A model generated the notes under the pieces. The model was not told where the DNA came from and did no database searches. It worked only from the letters and a program-made list of their open reading frames with translations. Shown here piece after piece: positions 16,389-27,206 of a DNA stretch of 64,000 nt. The position numbers and the translations under genes were made by a program. The stretch is taken from assembly GCA_026913215.1 (NCBI GenBank), contig JAPTYK010000001.1, positions 3,658,001 through 3,722,000 on the forward strand, given 5' to 3'. This DNA comes from Streptomyces diastatochromogenes. Its GTDB lineage: Bacteria; Actinomycetota; Actinomycetes; Streptomycetales; Streptomycetaceae. How positions within the stretch are numbered: the first letter of the stretch is position 1; every line of letters starts with the position of its first letter.

Positions 16389-18468
16389 ATGGCACGTCGC
16401 ACGGCACGTCGCACGTCATCCCGCACAGCACCCCGTACGTCATCCCGCACGGCACGTCGCACGGCCCGGAGCGCGGAGCCCGCACCACGCGGAGGACCCG
16501 CACGGATCGCACCGCCCGCGTGGCTGACCGCCGGGCTCAGGCCCGCGCCCGCGCCCGTCCGTGGGCCGCCGTCGTCCGGGCGTCGATCGCGATGTCCGTG
16601 CCGCTGGCGGTGGGACTGGCCGCCGGACAGCCGGCGTACGGGGCGCTCGTGTCCATGGGGGCGCTCTCCGGGGTCATCGGGGACACCGCCGACGCCTACC
16701 GGATGCGGATCTTCAACATCGCGGTGCCGCAGCTGTTCGGCGCGCTCGGGGTCACCCTCGGGACCCTGGTCTTCGGGGAGGGCTGGGTCGCCGTCGCCGT
16801 CATCACCCTCGTGGCCCTCGTCTCCGGGATGATCTCCTCGATCGGCGCGGTCGCCTCCGTCTCCGGGCTCCTCCTGCTGCTCAACGCCGTCGTCGGCGCC
16901 GGTCTGCCCATGCCCGACCCCTGGTGGAAGGCGCCCCTCCTCCTCACCCTCGGCGGGCTGTTCGTCCTCGTCCTCACCCTCCTCGGCTGGCCGATGCGCC
17001 GGGCCGCGCCCGAACGGGAGGCCGTCGCCGCGACCTACCGGGCCGTCGCCGAGCTGTACGAGGCCACCGGCACGACCGCGTACGACGAGAAACGGCAGGC
17101 CGTCACCGCCTCCCTCAACCAGTCGTACGACCTGGTCCTCGCCCGCCGGGCCCGCCAGCACGGCCGGGCCTCCTCCCTCGTGCGGATCCTCGCCCAGCTG
17201 AACGTCCTCATCCCGCTCGTCGAGGCCGCGCCCGCCGCCCACCTGCGGGCCACGCTCTTCGGCCCCCTGCCGCCCGCGATCCCGGCGGCCGTACGCGAAC
17301 TCGCGGACGCCGTCGAGGAAGGCCGCACCGGAACCCCCGTACTCGACCTCCCGGCCCCCGAACGGCCCGCCGAGAAGGCCGTGGACCACGCCCTGCGGCA
17401 CGCGGCGACCGTCGTCCTTCCCCAAGCTCTCGGCTCCGCTCGAGCAGGGGAGACCCCATTGGCCGACCCCGACGTGTACAACGTCGACGACCGGCTCGGC
17501 CGGCCCGCCGCCCTGCGCGTCCGCGCCCGCCGGGCCGCCCGCGCCGTCCTGCTCTCCGAGGCCTCCTGGCGCTACGGCCTGCGGCTCGCGCTCTGCATCG
17601 GCCTCGCGCAGGCCCTCGTCTCGCTGATCGCCGTCCCCCGCTCGTACTGGGTCGCGCTCACCGTCACCTTCGTCATGAAGCCCGACTTCGGCTCGGTCTT
17701 CTCCCGGGCCGTGCTCCGCGCCGCCGGCACCGCCGCCGGAATCGTCCTCGCCGCCCTCGTCCTGTCCGAAGTGCCCCGCGGCTGGTGGGACGTTCCGGTG
17801 ATGGCCGTCCTCGCGGCGCTGATCCCCGCCTCCTCCGCGAAGGGGTACGCCTTCCAGACCGCGGCCATCACCCCGGTCATCCTGCTGCTCTCCGACACCC
17901 TCAACCACCAGGGCTTCGACCTCGTCCTGCCCCGCCTGTACGACTCGCTCATCGGCTGCGGGATCGCCCTGGTCGCCGGCTACCTGCTCTGGCCCGAGTC
18001 CTGGCACGCCCGCATCGGCGACCGGCTCGCGGACGCGGTCGCCGACACCGCCGCGTACGTGCGGCAGGCCTTCGGGGGCGAGGAGGACCACGGCGGCAGG
18101 CTGCGGGCCCGGCGGAGCTCTACCGCGATCTGTCCACCGTCCGCTCCGAGTTCCAGCGGGCCCTGACCGAACCGCCGCCCACCGGCCCCCGCGCCGCCGC
18201 CTGGTGGCCGCTCGTCGTCGCCGTGGAACGGATCGTCGACGCGACGACCGCCGCCCGGATCCGGATCGACCACGGCGCCCCCGCGCCCGACCCGGCCGAG
18301 GCCGCCGCCGTGGAACGGGAGTTGCGGGAACTCGCCGACGGACTGCGCGGCACCGACACCCTCGTGGAGGTCCGCGCGGAGCTCCCCGGCGACGAGAACG
18401 GAGTCCTCGCGCCGCTCCGCCGGGAGGTCGGCGCGGCCCGCGCCATCGCCGGTCCCGACCTGCGGTAA
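16389..18468 (+). CDS. FUSC family (aromatic acid exporter type) membrane protein (frame breaks)
   Basis: A two-module membrane protein. The N-terminal helices start VRASIAMSVPLAVGLAAGQP and end with LLLTLGGLFVLVLTLLGWPM, followed by a long soluble helical region. A second membrane module (YGLRLALCIGLAQALVSLIA, RSYWVALTVTFVMKPDFGSV, ALVAGYLLWPE) and a cytoplasmic C-terminal domain ending at TAA 18466-18468 come next. VALTVTFVMKPDFGSVFSRA is the FUSC signature. Frame breaks occur near 16556 and 18110, each repaired by one base. The predicted N-terminus (MARRTARRTSSRTAPRTSSR) is an Arg/Thr/Ser repeat coded by a DNA repeat, so the start is uncertain. Family members export aromatic acids. Confidence 0.78.
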
Positions 18469-18673
18469 ACCCCCTTCCGGGGGCGCACGGAAGGACTTAC
18501 CGGCGGTCACGGAACGGAACCTTCCCCACCGCCGTTACCGGAATCCACCCGGGCGACTACGATGCGCTCGATTCACCCGTGATCCGCGCCCGCCGCCGTC
18601 GGCAACCGGCCCGGCGAGCACGCCACTCAGCCGTGCCCTGCCCCGCCTCGCTCCCCTCCCCCGAGGACCCGCC

Positions 18674-20149
18674 ATGCGCACCACCACGAACAGAGGACTC
18701 CAGCCCAACGTCCTCGGCACCTTCGACACGATCGTGATGGCCGTCGCCGGCAGCGCCCCCGCCTATTCGCTGGCCGCGACCACCGCCGTCCTCTTCGGCG
18801 CGGTCGGCCTCGGAGGACCCGCCGCCCTGCTCTACTGCGCGATACCGATGCTCGGCATCGTCCTCGCGTACGCCCGCCTCGGCCGGATCGACGTCAACGC
18901 CGGCGCCGGGTACTCCTGGGTGGGCCGCACCCTCCACCCCTTCCTCGGCTTCCTCTCCGGCTGGGCCCTCGTCTTCGCCGCCACCGTGTTCATGGTGGCC
19001 GGCTCGCTGCCCGCCGGCACCCTCACGCTCTCCCTGATCAGCCCCGGACTCGCCGACTCGACCCCGCTCGCGGCGGCCGTCGGCGCCGGCTGGTTCCTGA
19101 TGATGCTGCTCGTCGTCCTGGGCGGCGCCCGGCTCACCGTACGGGCCCAACTCGTGATGTCCGGCGTCGAGATGCTGATCCTCCTCGGCTTCCTCCTCGC
19201 CGCCGTCGCGCACCGGGGCCGCGCGACCGCCTTCGACTGGTCCTGGTTCGCCCTCGACCGCTTCGACGGGCCCGAGGGCTTCGCCGCCGGGGCCCTGATC
19301 GCCGCGTTCTACTACTGGGGCTGGGACGTCACCAGCAACCTCAGCGAGGAGACCCGCGACAGCCGCCGCACCGCCGGACTCGCCGCGCTCGTCGGCGTCG
19401 GCTTCGTCTTCCTCCTCTTCGAGGCCTTCACCGTCGCCGTCAACGTCCTGCTGACCTCCGAGCAGATCCGCACCGCCGGACCCAACGTCCTCGCCGTCCT
19501 CGGCCAGGAGATCTGGCCCGGCGTCGGCGGCAAACTCCTCGTCGCGGCCGTCCTCCTGTCCACCGTCGCCACCCTGGAGACCACCCTCCTCCAGGTCACC
19601 CGCTCGCTCTTCGCGATGGGCCGCGACCGGACCCTGCCCGCCGCCCTCGGCCTCGTGCACCGCCGCTGGAACACCCCCTGGGTCGCGATCGCCGCCGTCG
19701 GCGGCGCCGCCCTCCTGATGTTCGCCGCGGCCGCCGCCGCCGGCTCCGTGCAGCGCATCCTCAGCGACGCCGTCGCCGCCATCGGCCTCCAGATCGCCTT
19801 CTACTACGGCCTCGCGGGCATCGCCGCGATCGTCGCCTACAAGTCGGTCCTCTTCCGCTCCGTACCGAACTTCGTCCTCGGCGGACTGTGGCCGCTGCTC
19901 GGCTCCGCGTTCATGCTCTGGGCCTTCGTCGAATCGCTCAGCGCCCTCTCCACCACCGCCGTCTCCATCGGCCTCGGCGGCCTCCTCCTCGGCGTCGTCC
20001 CGCTCCTCGTCCACTGGCGCAAGGGCAGCGACTACTACCGCCCGGCCCGCCTCGACGCCGTCCGCGCCCTGGAAGCCGCGGAAGGCTCGGCCCCGGCCAC
20101 CCGCCCGCGCACCGGAACCCGCGACAAGAACTACGCGACGGACTTCTGA
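18674..20149 (+). CDS. APC-superfamily amino acid permease
   Basis: Intact, 491 residues, about 12 transmembrane helices. The first (NVLGTFDTIVMAVAGSAPAY) carries the substrate-binding GSAPAYS stretch, and later parts such as YYWGWDVTSNLSEETRDSRR and LETTLLQVTRSLFAMGRDRT match the APC fold of Streptomyces amino acid and polyamine permeases. The cytoplasmic C-terminal tail is basic and proline-rich (EGSAPATRPRTGTRDKNYAT). ATG has CGAGGA upstream. Substrate unknown. Confidence 0.88.
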   Translation: MRTTTNRGLQPNVLGTFDTIVMAVAGSAPAYSLAATTAVLFGAVGLGGPAALLYCAIPMLGIVLAYARLGRIDVNAGAGYSWVGRTLHPFLGFLSGWALVFAATVFMVAGSLPAGTLTLSLISPGLADSTPLAAAVGAGWFLMMLLVVLGGARLTVRAQLVMSGVEMLILLGFLLAAVAHRGRATAFDWSWFALDRFDGPEGFAAGALIAAFYYWGWDVTSNLSEETRDSRRTAGLAALVGVGFVFLLFEAFTVAVNVLLTSEQIRTAGPNVLAVLGQEIWPGVGGKLLVAAVLLSTVATLETTLLQVTRSLFAMGRDRTLPAALGLVHRRWNTPWVAIAAVGGAALLMFAAAAAAGSVQRILSDAVAAIGLQIAFYYGLAGIAAIVAYKSVLFRSVPNFVLGGLWPLLGSAFMLWAFVESLSALSTTAVSIGLGGLLLGVVPLLVHWRKGSDYYRPARLDAVRALEAAEGSAPATRPRTGTRDKNYATDF

Positions 20150-20160
20150 CCCCGCCCGTC

Positions 20161-20249
20161 TCCTCCTGACAGAGAGACCTCCTCCTGACGGAGAGATCTC
20201 CTCCCGACAGAGAGCCCTCTTCCTGACAGAGAGCCCTCACAGAGCGACC
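20161..20249. repeat. 19-bp tandem repeat after the permease gene
   Basis: Four exact-length 19-bp units start at 20161, 20180, 20199 and 20218 (consensus TCCTCCTGACAGAGAGACC), and a fifth has lost 6 bp (20237-20249). They lie between the permease stop and the next start. Units are not strongly self-complementary. Confidence 0.85.
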
Positions 20250-20285
20250 TCTTCCTACGGCAGCCGAACCCGAAGGAGGCCCCCG

Positions 20286-21273
20286 ATGGCCGTACGCCGC
20301 CGCTCCTTGCGCCCGGCGCGCCAGGAGCGCTTCGCGCCCGACTTCGACCCGGACTTCGGGGACCGGGCCCTGACCGAGGCGCGCCACGACATCGTCATCG
20401 GCCGCTGGCAGGGCGTACGGGACCTGCTCGCCGCCACCGGCACGCACTGGGCGCGCCGCACCCACCGGCTCCGGCTCCTCTCCCACGCCGCCGCCGGCAG
20501 CTCCACCGTCGAGACCTGGCGCGCCGCCGAGCCCGGCAACCCCGACGCCGCCGTCCTGCGGGCCGCGACCGAGGTCGTACGGGTCTTCGACGCCGCCATC
20601 GCGGCCGGCCGGGGCGCCACCATCGAACGCAGCCGCATCGACGCCGCCGTCGACGCCTGCCGCAGCGCCGCCGAAGCCGCTCCGGAAGACCCGATGCCCT
20701 GGGTGTCGATGCTCTCGGTGGCCCGGCTGTACGAAGGCGGGGTGCCGCGCCGCGAACTGCGCCACTGGTTCGACGAGTTGCGACGCCGCGACCCGTACAA
20801 CACCGAGGGCCACATCCAGGTCCTGCGCTACTGGTCCGCGCGGTGGCACGGAACGCACGGCAGCATGTACGACTTCGCCCGCGACGCGGCGGCGTGGCCC
20901 GCCCGGCTCCCCGCTCCCGGTCCTGGTCCAGGTGGCCCGCGTCGAGGAGTACCGCTACATCGCGGACGGAGCCCTCGGCCGGGGCCCCGTCCGCGGCTTC
21001 GACCAGCACTGGAAACACGAACTGGCGGTGACCGAACTGCGCCGCACCCACGCCCGCTGGATCGGCGAACGGGAGCCCGGACAGCCGGTGCCCCCCGAAG
21101 AGATCGGCGACCTCAACTTCCTCGCACACGCCGCCTGTTACGCGGGCCAGGTGGAGATCGCTCGGGAGCTGATGGGCCTCCTCGGCACACGGGCGGCATG
21201 GGTGCCCTGGGCGTACACGGGCGACCCGGAGGAGCAGTTCGTCCGATTCAGGGAGGGCCTGGGGGTGGAGTGA
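20286..21273 (+). CDS. Unrecognised helical-repeat-like protein (one frame break)
   Basis: About 329 residues after one frame repair near 20905 (one C; joins AAAWA to LPVLVQVARVEEYRYIADG). It reads as a string of amphipathic helices, for example RWQGVRDLLAATGTHWARRT, PMPWVSMLSVARLYEGGVPR and DPYNTEGHIQVLRYWSARWH, with TPR/SEL1-like flavour but no clean motif. Soluble, no signal peptide. Similar proteins occur in other streptomycetes as I recall, with no assigned role. GAAGGAGG gives a strong ribosome site. It converges on phoX. Confidence 0.6.
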
Positions 21274-21332
21274 CCCACCCCCAGCCGCCTCAGAGGTCCT
21301 AGCGGCCATGGGGGCCTGGGGCCCTAGCGGCC

Positions 21333-23413
21333 TCAGATGCCGATGTCTCCGCCGTCCTTCCGCCACACGGAGACGACCGCCGGACGGACGATCTTCCCGG
21401 CCCGTCGGGCCAGACGGAGGCCGGCTTCTCCACGGAGGCGCCGTCGACCTCGCCCGGGTGCTGCACCGCGACCAGGACGCGGCGGTCCTGGACGAGCGGG
21501 CCGCAGGTCTCGGCGCCGGTCGGCACGGTCAGGAACTGCTTGAGCTCACCGCGCCGCTCGCCGCGGGTGGCGACGCCGAACAGGCCGTCGTGCGAGCCGA
21601 GCTGGTTGCCGTCGGTGGAGATCCACAGGTTGCCGTGCGGGTCGAAGGCGACGTTGTCCGGGCAGGAGATCGGGGAGACCTTCTCCTTGGGGAAACCGGC
21701 GAAGTAGGTCGCCGGGTCGTTCGGGTCGCCCGCGACGAGGAACAGCCGCCACGCGAACCCGTCGCCCGCCGGGTCGTCCCAGTGCTCCGCCAGCTCCAGG
21801 ACGTGCCCGTGCTTGTTGGTGTTGCGCGGGTTCGCCTCGTCGGCGGGCGCGTTGCCCGCGGTGCCGCGCTTGGAGTTGTTGGTGAGCGCCACGTACACGC
21901 GACCGCTGCGCGGCGACGGCTCGACGTCCTCGGGACGGTCCATCTTCGTCGCGCCCACCTTGTCACCGGCGACCCGCGTGAAGACGTACACCTCCTCGGC
22001 CGTCATCCCGGGCACGTGCGAGACGGCACCGTCGGGACCGGCCGTCGCGAGCGGGATCCACACGCCGGACCCGTCGAACTCGCCGTCGTTCGGAAGCTTG
22101 CCCGTCCCGTCGATCTCGGCGGCGGGCGAGTCGCCGGTCAGCTTGGCGACGTAGAGGGTGCCCTCGTCGAGGAGGGTGAGGTTGTGCTCGTGGGCCGCCC
22201 GCGAGTTCCCCTTCCTCATCCGCTTCGAGGAAACGAACTTGTAGAGGTAGTCGAACCGCTCGTCGTCGCCCATGTAGACGGCGGGACGGCCGTCCTCGGT
22301 GAGCCGGGGCTGCGCGGCCTCGTGCTTGAAGCGGCCGAGCGCGGTGCGCTTGCAGGGCGTCGACCCGGGGTCGTACGGGTCGAGCTCGACGACCCAGCCG
22401 AAACGGTGCGCCTCGTTCGGCTCCTGCCTGAGGTCGAAGCGCTTGTCGAACCGCTCCCACTTCCGCTCGGAGGCCCCCGTGCCGATGCCGTACCGCTTGT
22501 CCGTGGCGCTCGACCCGTTCGCGAAGTACTGGTTGAAGTTCTCCTCGCCGTGCAGCGTCGTGCCCCACGGGGTGGTGCCGCCGGAGCAGTTGTTGAGCGT
22601 ACCGAGGACCGTACGGCCCTCCGGGTCCGCCGAGGTCTTCACCAGGTCACCGCCGGCCGCCGGGCCGGTCAGCTCGAACTCACTGGTGGCGGTCAGCCGC
22701 CGGTTCAGCCGGTGCCGGGTGACCGCGGTCAGCTTGCCCGTACGGTGCTCCTCCTGCACCACGACGACACCGAGGCCGTGCGCGGCCCAGGCGATCTCGA
22801 CCTGCTCCCGGGTCGGGTTCTCGGGGTCGTACCCCCGGAACATCAACACCTCGTCGGTGTACTCGTGATTGGCCACGAGGACCTGGCGGTGCGCCTCGTG
22901 GCGCAACGGCAGGAGGGAGAGGAAGTCGTTGTTGTACCCGAACTGACCCGCCTGCGCGGCTGCGGTCTGGTTCTCGGAGTCGAAGGCGGGCGCCCCCGGA
23001 GGATGGGCTCGCCCCAGCGGATGACCACGTTCTGCTCGTACCCGCGGGAACGGTGACCCGGTCGGCGGTGTTGGGCGCGACGGGCGCGAAGCGGAGCCCG
23101 CGCGCGCCGTCGACGGGCTGCGGCTTCCGCGAACCGGCCAGGGCCCCTGGGCACCCGCCTCCTGCGCGGCGGCCTCCTGCGCGTTCCCCAGGACGACGGA
23201 GCCGCCGACGGCGGACGCGACCGTCACGACGGCGGCGGCCCGCAGCGCGGAACGACGCGAGAGCGCACCGGCGATGACATCGCCGACGTACTCGTTGTCG
23301 CTCGTGTTGGGCACCTCGTGGAAGCAGGCGTCCCCACAGCGGAACCGACAGGTGAGCGCGGACCGGCCGCCTCCGTGCGGGTTCGTGCTCAGCAGCGGCA
23401 GCAGTTTGCGCAC
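21333..23413 (-). CDS. phoX: PhoX-type alkaline phosphatase, Tat-exported (frame breaks)
   Basis: DUF839/PhoX phosphatase that releases phosphate from organic esters outside the cell using metal ions. GTG 23411-23413 with GGAGGAGG upstream begins a long leader with CRFRCGDACFHEVPNTSDN, then the twin-arginine motif in GALSRRSALRAAAVVTVASA. The mature part has PhoX landmarks GYNNDFLSLLPL, NHEYTDEVLMF, LNNCSGGTTPWGTTLHGEEN and DGRPAVYMGDDERFDYLYKF. Frame breaks near 23130, 23010 and 21400 are each repaired by one base. The restored stop is at 21333-21335, about 693 residues. A PHO-box-like element at 23505-23526 suggests phosphate control. Confidence 0.88.
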
Positions 23414-23504
23414 TTCGTCCTCCTCCGGCGCGCCACAGCGCCGACGTCCCGTCGAACTTCCTTCGGCCGCGACGCTATGGGCGTAGATCCGCACCCGGAC
23501 GGCG

Positions 23505-23526
23505 CCGGAATGAACGCCGCGTGAAT
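23505..23526 (-). promoter_or_regulatory. Candidate PHO box for phoX
   Basis: On the minus strand ATTCACGCGGC is followed directly by GTTCATTCCGG, two adjacent 11-bp direct repeats, 92 bases upstream of the phoX start. GTTCATTCCGG matches the Streptomyces PhoP repeat unit (GTTCAYYYRSG) at 10 of 11 positions. The first unit is weaker, at about 8 of 11. Confidence 0.6.
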
Positions 23527-23674
23527 GCACGACAACCGGGGCCGACCGGGTCACCGGAAGGGGAGGAGGCGGCCGCTAACCTTACGTGTCCGCCCTGGCC
23601 AGGGATGAAACCTCCCGAAACCCCCAGTACGGACATTCACACCGCACCCCTCACTCATGCGAAAGGGTTCGCCC

Positions 23675-26095
23675 ATGGGTATTCGGAGCATGCTGCGCAA
23701 GGTGTTCGGCCGGGACCGCGAGGAATCCCCGGCAACCTCCGTCCCGCCCCAGACGCGTGAGACCCCGGACCTGACCGCCACCCCGGAGGCTTCGGGTGCT
23801 GCGGAGACCTCGGGCGGCGAGGGAGCCTCGGGTGGCGAAAAGACCTCGGGTAGCGGGGAAGCCTCGGCCGTCGTGGAGACTGCGAGCGCTGCGGGCGCTT
23901 CGAACGCTGCGGGCGCTTCGGGCACTTCGGGCACTTCGGGCACCTCGGACGCTGGGGAGACCCCGGCTGGCGAGGTGACCTCGGGCTCGGTGGGGACCTC
24001 CGACGCCGAGGAGGCCCCGGCTGCCCCGATCGCCTCGGAGGCTGCCGCGCGCCGCGCGGCGGACGACCTGGTGGCGGCGGCCTCGACAACCCGCAGATCC
24101 CGAGGGCACGGACGGCTGAGGCCACGGTGGCGCCGAAGGCGCCGGCGGAGCCGGAGCCGGAGGCTGTGGTGAAGCCGGAGCCGGAGGCTGTGGTGAAGCC
24201 GGAGCCGGAGGCTGTGGTGAAGCCGGAGCCGGAGGCGTCGGTGGAGCCGGAGAGTGCGGCTCGGGCGGAGGCGGAGAGTGCGGCTTCCGTTGAGGAGCCG
24301 GTGGCCGCTGAGGTTGTGGCGGAAGCGGAGAGTGCCGCGCCCGTCGAGGAGCCGACGGCTGCTGAGGCCGTGACGGAAGCGGAGAGTGCCGCTTCCGTCG
24401 AGGAGCCGGTGGCCGCCGAGGCTGTGACGGAGGCGGAGAGTGCCGCGCCCACCGAAGAGCCGACGGCTGCCGAGGCCGTGACGGAGGCCGAGAGTGCCGC
24501 GCCCGTCGAGGAGCCGGTGGCCGCCGAGGTTGCGGCGGAGACGGAGAGTGCCGCGCCCACCAAGAAGCCGGTGGCCGCCGAGGCTGTGACGGAGGCGGAG
24601 AGTGCCGCGCCCGCCGAAGAGCCGACGGCTGCTGAGACCGTGGCGGACGCGTCGGTGGTGCAGGGCGCCGACGAGGTCGGACGCTGTCGCTGCGGAGCAG
24701 CGGGAGGCGGAGCCCGTCGCGGGGCGGAGCCCGCCGTCGAGGTGGCGGAGCCGGAGGCGGACGCTGCGGACGAGCCGCAGGGCGAGGTCGTCGTCGCGGC
24801 GGCGGACGAGGCGCCCGAGCCGGAGGCAGCTGTCGCTGCGGATGCACGCGAGGCCGCTCCGGAGGAGCAGGAGGCGGGCGAGGCCGCTGCCGAGGCCACC
24901 GAGCCGGAGTCGGCTGTCGCTGCGGATGCGCCGGAGGCCGCTGCGGAGGAGCAGGAGACGGCCGAGACCGCCGCCGAAGCCACCCAGCCGGAGGCGGACG
25001 CGGATACCGCCGACGAGCCGCAGGCCGCTGTCGTGGCGGAGCCGGAGGCGACCGTCGCCGTGGACGCGTCCGAAGCCGCTCCGGAGGAGCAGGAAACGGG
25101 CGAGCCCGCCGCCGAAGCCACCGAGCCGAAGGCGGACGCTGCGGACGAGCCGCAGGCCGAGGCCGCCGTCGCGGCGGCGGACGAGGCGCCCGAGCCGGAG
25201 GCCGAGGCTGTTGCCCCGGCGCAGCCGGAGGCGACCGTCGCCGTGGACGCGGACGCGTCCGGAGCCGCTCCGGAGGAGCGGGAGACGGCCGAAGTCGCCG
25301 CCGACACGACCCCGGCGGAGCTGGACGCCGACGTGCGCGAGGTCGCTCCGGAGGAGCAGGAGGTGGCGGAGCCGGAGGCCCAGGACGACGAGGCCCAGGA
25401 CGACCAGGTCACGTCCACGTCCACGCCCACGTCCACCCCCGCCCTCCCCCTCCCCTCCCTCAAGGCCGTCGCTCCGCATCTCGTGGACGCGTACAAGGCC
25501 GCTGGGGCGGAGCTGAAGAAGCAGGGGTTGGTGGGGGCGAGGGCGGCCGTGTATCTGGTGGTCGACCGGTCGGGGTCGATGCGGGGGTACTTCAAGGACG
25601 GGTCCGTGCAGCGGCTGGCGGAGCAGGTCACTGCGCTGGCGGCGCACCTGGACGAGGGGGCCACGGTGACGACGGTGTTCTTCTCGACGGACGTCGACGG
25701 CACGGTGGATCTGACGCCGGCGGACCTGACCCCCACCCGCGTCGAGGAGATCAACGGGACGCTGGGCCGCCTGGGGCGTACGAACTACCACCGGGCCGTC
25801 GAAGAGGTGCTGGCGCACCACGAGAAGAACGACCCGGCGCGCCCGGCGCTCGTCGTGTTCCAGACGGACGGCGCACCGGAGTCGAAGACGGCGGCGACGC
25901 AGGCGCTCGCCGAGGCGGCGGGCCGGCCGCTGCAGTGGCGGTTCGTGGTCTGGGGCGAGAAGAACAACAAGGCCTTCGACTTCCTCCGGAAGCTCGACGG
26001 CACGCCCGGACGGCGACGTACTTCGCGGGCGTGACCCCGTCGAGACGGCGCACACGGCCTTCTACCGGGGCCTGCTCTCCGGCCTGGAGTTCTAG
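23675..26095 (+). CDS. VWA-domain protein (TerF-like) with very long Glu/Ala/Pro repeat region (frame breaks)
   Basis: The N-terminus is MGIRSMLRKVFGRDREESPA, followed by Ser/Gly-rich and then Glu/Ala/Pro/Val repeats up to about residue 585. A C-terminal von Willebrand A domain follows: VYLVVDRSGSMRGYFKDGS is the MIDAS DxSxS motif, LGRTNYHRAVEEVLAHH and ALVVFQTDGAPES the remaining metal ligands. C-terminal VWA proteins of this type belong to tellurium-resistance/TerF-like clusters, role unknown. Frames shift near 24085, twice near 24680-24720 and near 26010. Repairing them gives stop TAG 26093-26095. ATG 23675 has GAAAGGG upstream. About 805 residues, much longer than the relatives I recall. 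Confidence 0.78.
24149..24660 (+). repeat. In-frame tandem repeats in the VWA protein gene
   Basis: First, four 24-bp units encoding VVKPEPEA (about 24149-24240). Then about seven 54-bp units encoding 18-residue repeats such as EAVTEAESAAPVEEPVAA (about 24289-24660). More degenerate Glu/Ala/Pro units continue to about 25400. All periods are multiples of three. Confidence 0.8.
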
Positions 26096-27206
26096 GAACC
26101 GGAGCTGGAGCCGAAGCCGGAGCCGCATCCGGCGGCGGGGTGACGGTGACCGGCAGGGTCACCGTCACCACCAGCCCCCGCCGTCCCCGGCGCTCCGGGC
26201 GACGGCCCGCACGGCGCCCCGTGTGCGAGGGCGATGGACCGCACGATGGAGAGCCCGAGCCCCGCGCCGGGCCCCATGCGGTCCCGCCCCTCCCCCCGCC
26301 GGAAGGGTTCGAAGAGCCCGTCGACGTCGTCCGGCGGGACGACCGGCCCGGTGTTGACGACGGTCAGGACGCCGGGTTCCTCGACCCGTACGCGGACCTC
26401 GCCCCCCGGCACGTTGTAGGCGACCGCGTTCGCGACGAGGTTGCGTACGAGGTGGGCGAGGAGCACCCGGCTGCCCCGTACGACACCGCCGTCTCCCGCC
26501 ACGCACGCGTGCGCGTACTCCTCCTCGACGACGTCCCCGAGCCGTACGTCCTCCCGTTCGGCGAGCCCGCGCTCGCTGCGGGCGAGGAGCAGGAGGCCGT
26601 CGATGAGGCGTTCGCTGCGCCGGTTGGCGTCGAGGAGCACCTGCCGGACCTCACAGTCCTCGTCGAGGCCGATCTGGAGGGCGGCGCGCTGGGTGGCGAG
26701 CGGGGTGCGGAGCTCGTGGGAGGCGTTGGCGATGAACCGGCGCTGGCTGTCGAAGGCGGCTTCGAGGCGTCCGAGCAGCGCGTCGACCGTGTCGCCGAGC
26801 TCCTTGAGCTCGTCGTCGGGCCCGCGCACGTCGAGCCGCTCGTCGAGCCCGGAGAGCCGTCGGGCCCGAGCGGTCATCTCGTGGACGGGCCGCAGCACCC
26901 GCCCCGCCGCCCACCACCCCACCGCCACCGCGCCGCAGGTCATCACCAGCAGCGCCATGCAGGACCACATGAGCATCTGCTCGCCGGCGGCCCGGCTGAC
27001 GTCGTCGCCGATCCGGTACGCCTCGACGACGGCGACGTCGTCCACTCCCGCCACGATCGCGTCGGCGTCGGCGTCCGTACCGGCTCTGACCAGCAGGTTC
27101 ACCAGGAGCAGCAGGACGGCTCCGAGGACCAGGAAGACGCCTCCGTAGACGAGCGCGATGCGGGTGCGGATGGCGGACCCGGCCCCGAGGACCCGGGGCG
27201 GCTCAC
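26092..27206 (-). CDS. Two-component sensor histidine kinase (frame breaks)
   Basis: Two membrane helices (IALVYGGVFLVLGAVLLLLV and MLMWSCMALLVMTCGAVAVG) flank a short extracytoplasmic loop. Then a HAMP region, H-box FIANASHELRTPLATQRAAL, N-box LVRNLVANAVAYN and G-box GPGAGLGLSIVRSIALAHG. GTG at 27204-27206 overlaps the regulator stop (GTGA). Four single-C losses (near 27195, 26245, 26170 and 26125) explain the broken frame, and the restored stop TAG at 26092-26094 shares the bases CTA/TAG with the convergent VWA stop. About 371 residues. The signal sensed is unknown. Confidence 0.85.

Noticed and set aside
15548..18091. Long minus-strand frame opposite the EEP and FUSC genes
   Set aside because: Gly/Asp/Glu/Arg-rich shadow of the sense genes, with no motif or ribosome site.
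23551..26055. Minus-strand Leu/Arg-rich frames opposite the VWA gene
   Set aside because: They mirror the GAG/GCC repeats of the sense strand. The sense frame has an intact VWA domain.
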